Part shown: one piece after another, positions 6,727 to 8,488 of the stretch
Numbering within the stretch: position 1 is the first letter of the stretch
Layout: the number at the start of each line of letters is the position of its first letter
Assembly (NCBI GenBank): GCA_027031025.1
Contig: JALVEJ010000231.1
Coordinates: forward strand, 1-8,488
DNA: 8,488 nucleotides
Origin: Flavobacteriales bacterium
Lineage (GTDB): Bacteria; Bacteroidota; Bacteroidia; Flavobacteriales; Flavobacteriaceae
Reading direction: 5' to 3'
Translations under genes and position numbers: made by a program
The notes under the pieces: generated by a model
What the model was told of the DNA's origin: nothing
Database searches by the model: none
The model's input: the letters and a program-made list of their open reading frames with translations, nothing else

Positions 6727-7737
6727 TTATTTCACAATCAGCTTTTTTATGACGCTTTGCCCGTTCAATAGGTTCAATTTTACCATATATATTCCTGTCT
6801 CAAAATGATCGGTGTCAATGTTATTATTTATCAAATGGGTTTGAAAGATTAGTCTGCCTTGCAGATTATATATTTTTAAACTCTTAATTTCGGCAGTTGC
6901 GGAATGATTTATACTAAAACTGTCTTTTGCAGGATTGGGGTAAATACTTATTACTTCATCAAAATTATTATCATCAATTCCTAATAAAGCATCACACTCG
7001 GCTTGGCTGTTGACAAAAGTGCTTGTGGCATCAATGTTTGTCCAGTTTGCTGTGCTCCAAGTGGCATCATCTACCATAATACATGTTAAATAGGGGTTAT
7101 TAGTCATATCAAAATTATCATTGGAAATAAGCGTATTATTACCATTTTTAAGATTTAAACTAATTAGCTGATTATCAAAGCATTTGAAATATTGCAAAGC
7201 AGGATTATTTGAAACATCTAAATCGGTTAATTGATTGTCTTGCCCATACAATGTTCTTAAAGCCGTATTGTTAGAAACATCTATATCTGTTAGCTCATTG
7301 GCACCACAAAATAAATCTAACAAAGAAGTATTGTTAATAATTGATAAAGTAGACAACCTATTGTTATAACAATTAAAATTATATAAAGCCAGATTATTTG
7401 ATATATCTAAGGATGTTATTTGATTGTACTGACAAGATAAAATCCTTAGATTGGTATTATTGGAAATATTTAATGCTGATAACTGATTATGATGACAGGA
7501 CAAATTGGTCAAAGCCGTAAAATCTTCAATACCGGTCAAGTCAGCAATGTTTTTACCATGCACATCTAATGAAGTTATGGTATTGATATTGGCAGTTGGC
7601 ACATAATCATCTAACGGGCCTGAATCATAACCTAAATCAATGAGTGCTTGTTCAAAATTGTCATCGGGAACAAAGGTATTTTGAGCATTCAGTGAACATA
7701 CAAGGGTCAATAATAAAATGGTAATTGTGTTTCTCAT
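6727..7737 (-). CDS. Secreted leucine-rich-repeat protein with T9SS sorting domain
   Basis: This is an exported surface protein of 336 residues. The signal peptide spans about 1-18 (SLNA before Q19). A short N-terminal region with FVPDDNFEQALIDLGYD is common ahead of LRRs in Bacteroidota. Six leucine-rich repeats of exactly 21 residues (76-201) follow the pattern L-x-x-L-x-C-x-x-NQL-x-x-LDVSNN. The Cys at position 6 is kept in five units and is Gly in the fifth. The C-terminal segment from about 263, beginning ISIYPNPAKDSFSI and ending LIVK, is a type A T9SS sorting domain, normally removed as the protein is attached to or released from the cell surface. LRRs suggest binding to a protein or glycan partner, but none can be named. 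The gene lies 18 nt after the lipoprotein gene and 35 nt before the fibre gene. An A11 tract lies 3 nt before the ATG. Confidence 0.93.
   Translation of the reverse strand: MRNTITILLLTLVCSLNAQNTFVPDDNFEQALIDLGYDSGPLDDYVPTANINTITSLDVHGKNIADLTGIEDFTALTNLSCHHNQLSALNISNNTNLRILSCQYNQITSLDISNNLALYNFNCYNNRLSTLSIINNTSLLDLFCGANELTDIDVSNNTALRTLYGQDNQLTDLDVSNNPALQYFKCFDNQLISLNLKNGNNTLISNDNFDMTNNPYLTCIMVDDATWSTANWTNIDATSTFVNSQAECDALLGIDDNNFDEVISIYPNPAKDSFSINHSATAEIKSLKIYNLQGRLIFQTHLINNNIDTDHFETGIYMVKLNLLNGQSVIKKLIVK
7135..7512 (-). repeat. 63-nt (21-residue) LRR array, 6 units
   Basis: Six consecutive 21-residue leucine-rich repeats cover residues 76-201 of the LRR protein, without indels. Base identity between units is modest, so unlike the fibre head this looks like an old array kept by structure and not a recently expanded one. 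Confidence 0.88.
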
Positions 7738-7739
7738 GA

Positions 7740-7750
7740 TTTTTTTTTTT
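7740..7750 (-). promoter_or_regulatory. A11 homopolymer directly upstream of the LRR start codon
   Basis: On the + strand this is an uninterrupted run of 11 T, giving 11 A on the coding strand, ending 2 nt before the ATG at 7737. It fills the position where a ribosome binding site would lie. A-rich leaders are normal for initiation in Bacteroidota, so it may simply act as the translation signal. Its length also makes it slippage-prone. Confidence 0.6.
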
Positions 7751-7755
7751 AGATT

Positions 7756-8433
7756 TTATAAAAAACGAAAGCCTTTTATTTTATCTTTTCCGTTTGCTTT
7801 GTCAAATAATGCATAATATCTCAGTCTTTTACCATTATTGAATATCAAAACTCCAACGAGTTGAAAATTGTCTTTGTTCTCTAAAACCAAGGTTGGTTTA
7901 CACGTCATTAATTTACCATTCGTTTTTTCTCTTTGAGCAATATTTTTATGTACAAAAGCAGCTATTGACTTTGGTATATAATTATCATCTTTGTATTTAT
8001 TTAAGTCATCGTATTTACCGGTTAACATTGTGTGGTTGAATGCTTTAAAAACTTTGGCTTTTTGAGCAGGATTTTTTAAAAGTGAGACATCATAATGCCA
8101 TTTCACCGTATCCTTTTTTTGAGAAATTAAACGCACATTTATTGCCGAATAATTTGCTTTTTCTTTTTCATCCCAATTATTATAGGTCAACACGGCAATA
8201 TTTGAAGCCGCGGGTGCTTTGGGTAAAGTATCCAATATAATACTATTTGAAACATTAACATTAAACTCTTTAATGGTTTTTTGTCCTGCTACTGATCTGA
8301 AATTCTTAGAATATGAAATAGTTGCATCATAAATATCAGCTACTTCGTCTAAGGTCTTTTTTTCATTTTCACTGGCACAGCTAAAAAGGAACAGTGAAAG
8401 TAGAATTAATGTTATACTTAAATTTATTTTCAT
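7756..8433 (-). CDS. Putative lipoprotein of unknown function
   Basis: I do not recognise the family of this 225-residue protein. A lipoprotein signal peptide is clear: MKINLSITL, a hydrophobic stretch, and a lipobox LFSC with Cys19, so the mature protein is lipid-anchored, most likely in the outer membrane. After the Cys comes a polar linker (ASENEKK). The rest is a mixed, Lys-rich domain with no repeats or transmembrane segments. Its C-terminal half includes TCKPTLVLENKD, QLVGVLIFNNGKRLRYYALFD and KGFRFL, which look like consecutive beta strands. The ATG chosen is the only start that keeps an intact signal peptide. The gene is the first of the visible minus-strand run, 18 nt ahead of the LRR gene. 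It may be a partner or assembly factor for the exported proteins; that is inference from position only. Confidence 0.8.
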   Translation of the reverse strand: MKINLSITLILLSLFLFSCASENEKKTLDEVADIYDATISYSKNFRSVAGQKTIKEFNVNVSNSIILDTLPKAPAASNIAVLTYNNWDEKEKANYSAINVRLISQKKDTVKWHYDVSLLKNPAQKAKVFKAFNHTMLTGKYDDLNKYKDDNYIPKSIAAFVHKNIAQREKTNGKLMTCKPTLVLENKDNFQLVGVLIFNNGKRLRYYALFDKANGKDKIKGFRFL

Positions 8434-8488
8434 GATTTTAGTTATTTATAATTATTGTTTATTTCATTGAAACCACAACTTAATAAGT
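8434..8488. other. Upstream leader of the lipoprotein gene (cut by window edge)
   Basis: These 55 AT-rich bases precede the lipoprotein start. On the coding strand a TTG lies 21 nt before TAATTATA, which loosely resembles the Bacteroidota TTG / TAnnTTTG promoter but misses part of the -7 consensus. A promoter cannot be called with confidence from this fragment. Confidence 0.25.

Overview
This AT-rich window looks like the chromosome of a member of the Bacteroidota, most likely a flavobacterium-type organism. The evidence is a C-terminal type IX secretion (T9SS) sorting domain, secreted proteins whose signal peptides end in Ala-Gln, a TPR histidine kinase paired with a LytTR regulator, start codons without clear Shine-Dalgarno sequences, and repeat families common in that phylum (VGI-x-TxP-x-LD motifs, 21-residue LRRs with a Cys ladder).

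Layout: the left edge (1-417, + strand) is the 3' end of tsaD, a housekeeping tRNA-modification gene. After a convergent 164-nt spacer, everything else is on the minus strand. In transcription order (right to left) it holds: an unrecognised lipoprotein (8433-7756); a small LRR protein with a T9SS sorting domain (7737-6727); a 1181-residue secreted fibre-like protein (6691-3146); a TPR sensor histidine kinase (3079-1292); and a LytTR response regulator (1289-582). Gaps are 18, 35, 66 and 2 nt, so the five may form one transcription unit or two (three surface genes, then the two-component pair).

The centrepiece is the fibre protein. It has an N-terminal signal peptide, two homologous modules of very different length (17 versus 5 exact 14-residue YadA-like head units), a pair of 40-residue repeats, two more VGIG-type motifs, and a C-terminal peptidase S74 intramolecular chaperone with an intact Ser-Lys pair followed by a coiled coil. 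This predicts a trimeric surface fibre that trims its own C-terminus. It has neither a YadA membrane anchor nor a T9SS sorting domain, so how it reaches or stays on the surface is open. The gene carries 42-nt, 84-nt and 120-nt tandem repeats and a perfect 73-nt direct repeat spaced by a multiple of three. It is therefore well suited to in-frame length variation. An A11 tract sits directly upstream of the LRR start codon and could vary that gene's expression.

The working inference is a surface-structure locus: three exported proteins followed by a membrane sensor and its regulator that may control them. The families are established; the functional link between them is inferred from adjacency only. 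No RNA genes, IS elements, CRISPR arrays or intergenic stretches over 300 nt are seen.
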